This document shows, in pieces, positions 29,801 to 32,800 of a stretch of DNA of 64,000 bases. Under the pieces are notes generated by a model that made no database searches, had not been told where the DNA came from, and saw only the letters and a program-made list of their open reading frames with translations. Source of the DNA: Chitinophaga varians (GTDB taxonomy: Bacteria > Bacteroidota > Bacteroidia > Chitinophagales > Chitinophagaceae); NCBI RefSeq assembly GCF_012641275.1, contig NZ_JABAIA010000003.1, forward strand, positions 930,001-994,000, written 5' to 3'. A program made the translations under genes and the position numbers. Numbering within the stretch: position 1 is the stretch's first letter; every line of letters starts with the position of its first letter.

Positions 29801-32800
29801 CTGCATTGCCGGCGCTGAAATGCACCTACCGGGATTTCATTGTAGATAGTATGGTGGCGAAGCGTAATACGGAGGAATTAACCTACTGGAAAAATGAATT
29901 GGACGGTTATAAGCGCCTGGATATATTTTCATCGGAAGAAACCAGTGAAACATTGGTAAAAAGCCATGATACGGCCTTGTTGAATACACTGAAGCGCCGC
30001 GCAAAAGAAGATGGTATTTCTCTGAAATCGCTGTTCCTTGGCACCTTCATTCACGTGCTGGGTATGTTTACCTATGAAAATGAAGTGACATTGGGCGTTG
30101 TAGACAATAACAGACCGTTGAAGGAAGATGGTGAGAAACTACTGGGCTGCTTCCTGAATACGCTTCCTTTCCGCTATATGGCCGCAGATGGGGTTACTAC
30201 CTGGAAAGCATATTTTGAGGAGATTGAAAACAAGCTGACGATCATGAAGCAGCGGAACAGGTCCAGTTTGCTGGACATCACCAAAGCGGCAGGTGAACAG
30301 GCCCACCAGGGAAACCCGTTCTTTGATGTGTTGTTCAATTTTGTCAACTTCCACGTACTGGATGATCTGCAGGAGGGATTGTTTGACTTTGAAGATGCAG
30401 GCGGCGTGGCGGAAGGCGTGGAAGGTTATGGTAAAACGAATACCTACCTTGATTTCACGGTCAGTGTGACTGGTAATGAATTAATCATCATCTATAACCT
30501 CGGAAGAAAACTGAAGGCAGGGAAATCGCTGGAAACATGGCACGGCTATTTCGAAGCGGTTATGAACTGTTACCTGCATCGGTACCATCAGCCGGTAAAC
30601 AATCTGGATGTGATATCCGTTGCTGAACAGGACCTGCTGCTGCGTACATTCAACGACACAGCAGTTGCTGATAACAGCGATACGTTGCTGGTGGAACGTT
30701 TTGCCCGCCAGGTAGCGCTTACGCCGGCTGCTGTTGCGCTGGTGTTTGAAGCCCAAAGTCTTACTTACCGCGAACTGGACGAACGTTCTAACCAGCTGGC
30801 CCGCTATCTGTCCGGTAAAGGAGTGGGGGAAGGCATGCTCGTGCCTTTATGCATCACCCGGTCTGTTGAAATGATCATCGGAATACTGGGAATCCTGAAA
30901 GCTGGCGCGGCGTATGTCCCCATCGATCCGGAATACCCTGCGGAGCACATCAGGGCCATATTGGAAGATACGGCGGCGGAAATTGTTGTGACTGGCCATC
31001 AGGACATGACCCTAACGGGCGTCGATGAGAAAATAATGCTGATAGACCTGCATGCCCACAGGCGGAAAATTGCTGCCTGCCCGGTGACAATGCCAGGAAC
31101 AACATATCACGCAAAACAGCTGGCATATGTAATTTATACGTCCGGTTCTACCGGCCGTCCCAAAGGGGTGCTGATAGAACACGGTGCGGTGATGAATATG
31201 CTGAACTGCCGGATGCGCGAGTTCCGGATCACCAGCCATGACCGTATCCTGCAAACGGCCAGCTTTACCTTCGATGCGGCGGTTGAACAAATCTTCCTGG
31301 CATTGACAGGTGGCGCCACACTCGTACTGATCTCGAAGGAGACGCTGTTAGACCAGCGTTCGTTTATGGATGTCATTCTAAGGGAAGACATCACCCATCT
31401 GGACGTGACACCGGGGCTGCTGAGCAGCATTTCGCCGTGCAGTAACTTCGGCCGTTTACGTAATATAGTTGTAGGCGGGGAGGCATGTACAGTTGAACTG
31501 GCAGACCAATGGGCGGGCAATACCAGTTTCTATAACGAATACGGGCCTACGGAGACGACGGTGGTGGCTACTGCCTATCTTTATAAACCAGGCGCTCTCA
31601 GTACATCCGAGATGCCTATCGGGAAGCCGTTGGACAATACGCAGGTATATGTGCTGGATAAACGGGGCGACCTGCTTCCGGCTGGTGTTCCCGGCGAAAT
31701 TTATATCGGCGGGGATGGAGTGGCCCGCGGTTACCTCAACAGAGATGCACTGACAGCCGAAAAATTCGTACAGGATATTTATAGTGGCAGGCCCGGAGCA
31801 AGGCTATACCGGACCGGGGACATAGGCAAATGGTTGCCGGACGGTAATCTCCTGTTCCAGGGAAGGTCAGATAATCAGGTGAAGGTCCGTGGTTACCGCA
31901 TAGAATTGGAAGAAGTGGAAAAAGTGCTGGTTGGTTGTCCGCTGGTGAAACAGGCAGTAGTATTGGCGCCCGGAGATACGGCCGGCAGCCGGTACCTGGT
32001 AGCCTATATTGTGCCCGAAGAGCAATTCAGCAAAACAGCCGTAGTATCATGGTTGAGCAGCAAACTGCCGGCTTATATGATTCCTGCTGTGTTCGTGGAG
32101 GTCGATAAATTTTTGCTCACCACAAATGGTAAGATAGACAGGACCGCATTGTCCGCCATTGATGCCAGGGAGCTGCGTACAAGCGCTTATACGGCCCCGC
32201 GCAATGGCATGGAGCAAAAGATGGCAGACATCTGGCAGCAACTGTTAGGAATGGCCAGCGTAGGTATCGATGACAATTTCTTTGAGCTGGGCGGACATTC
32301 CCTCTTGACGGTCCGCCTGATAACAAGCATAAGACAGGAATGGCAGACAGATGTGTTGCTACGGGACATTTTTGCATACCCGACTATCGCCTCCCTGTGT
32401 GCCTGCCTGGAAAGAAATGGAGCGGTAACGCTGAACGTGACGGGCAATAATGAGGCATATGATAAAAAGCATCTTGTTCTTTTAAACAAGCTTTCACCGG
32501 GACGGCCTGCCTTTATACTGCCAGGTACGGACGGCTTCAGTGAGGGCTATGATACGCTTGCCCATGCATTGAATGAGGCAGGCGCCATATATGGCCTGCA
32601 ACTGCCCGGAACAGTGAAAGGGGAGCCTGCACCGGAAGATATGGCTACTATTGCCTCACAATGTATTCAGTGGATGAAGCAGGTGCAACCTTCGGGGCCA
32701 TACCGCCTCATGGCGCATTCCTTCGGCTGTTATGTGGCCTACGAAATGACCCGGCAACTGGAAGCCGACGGTGAAGTGGTTGAGTCTATAGTCATACTGG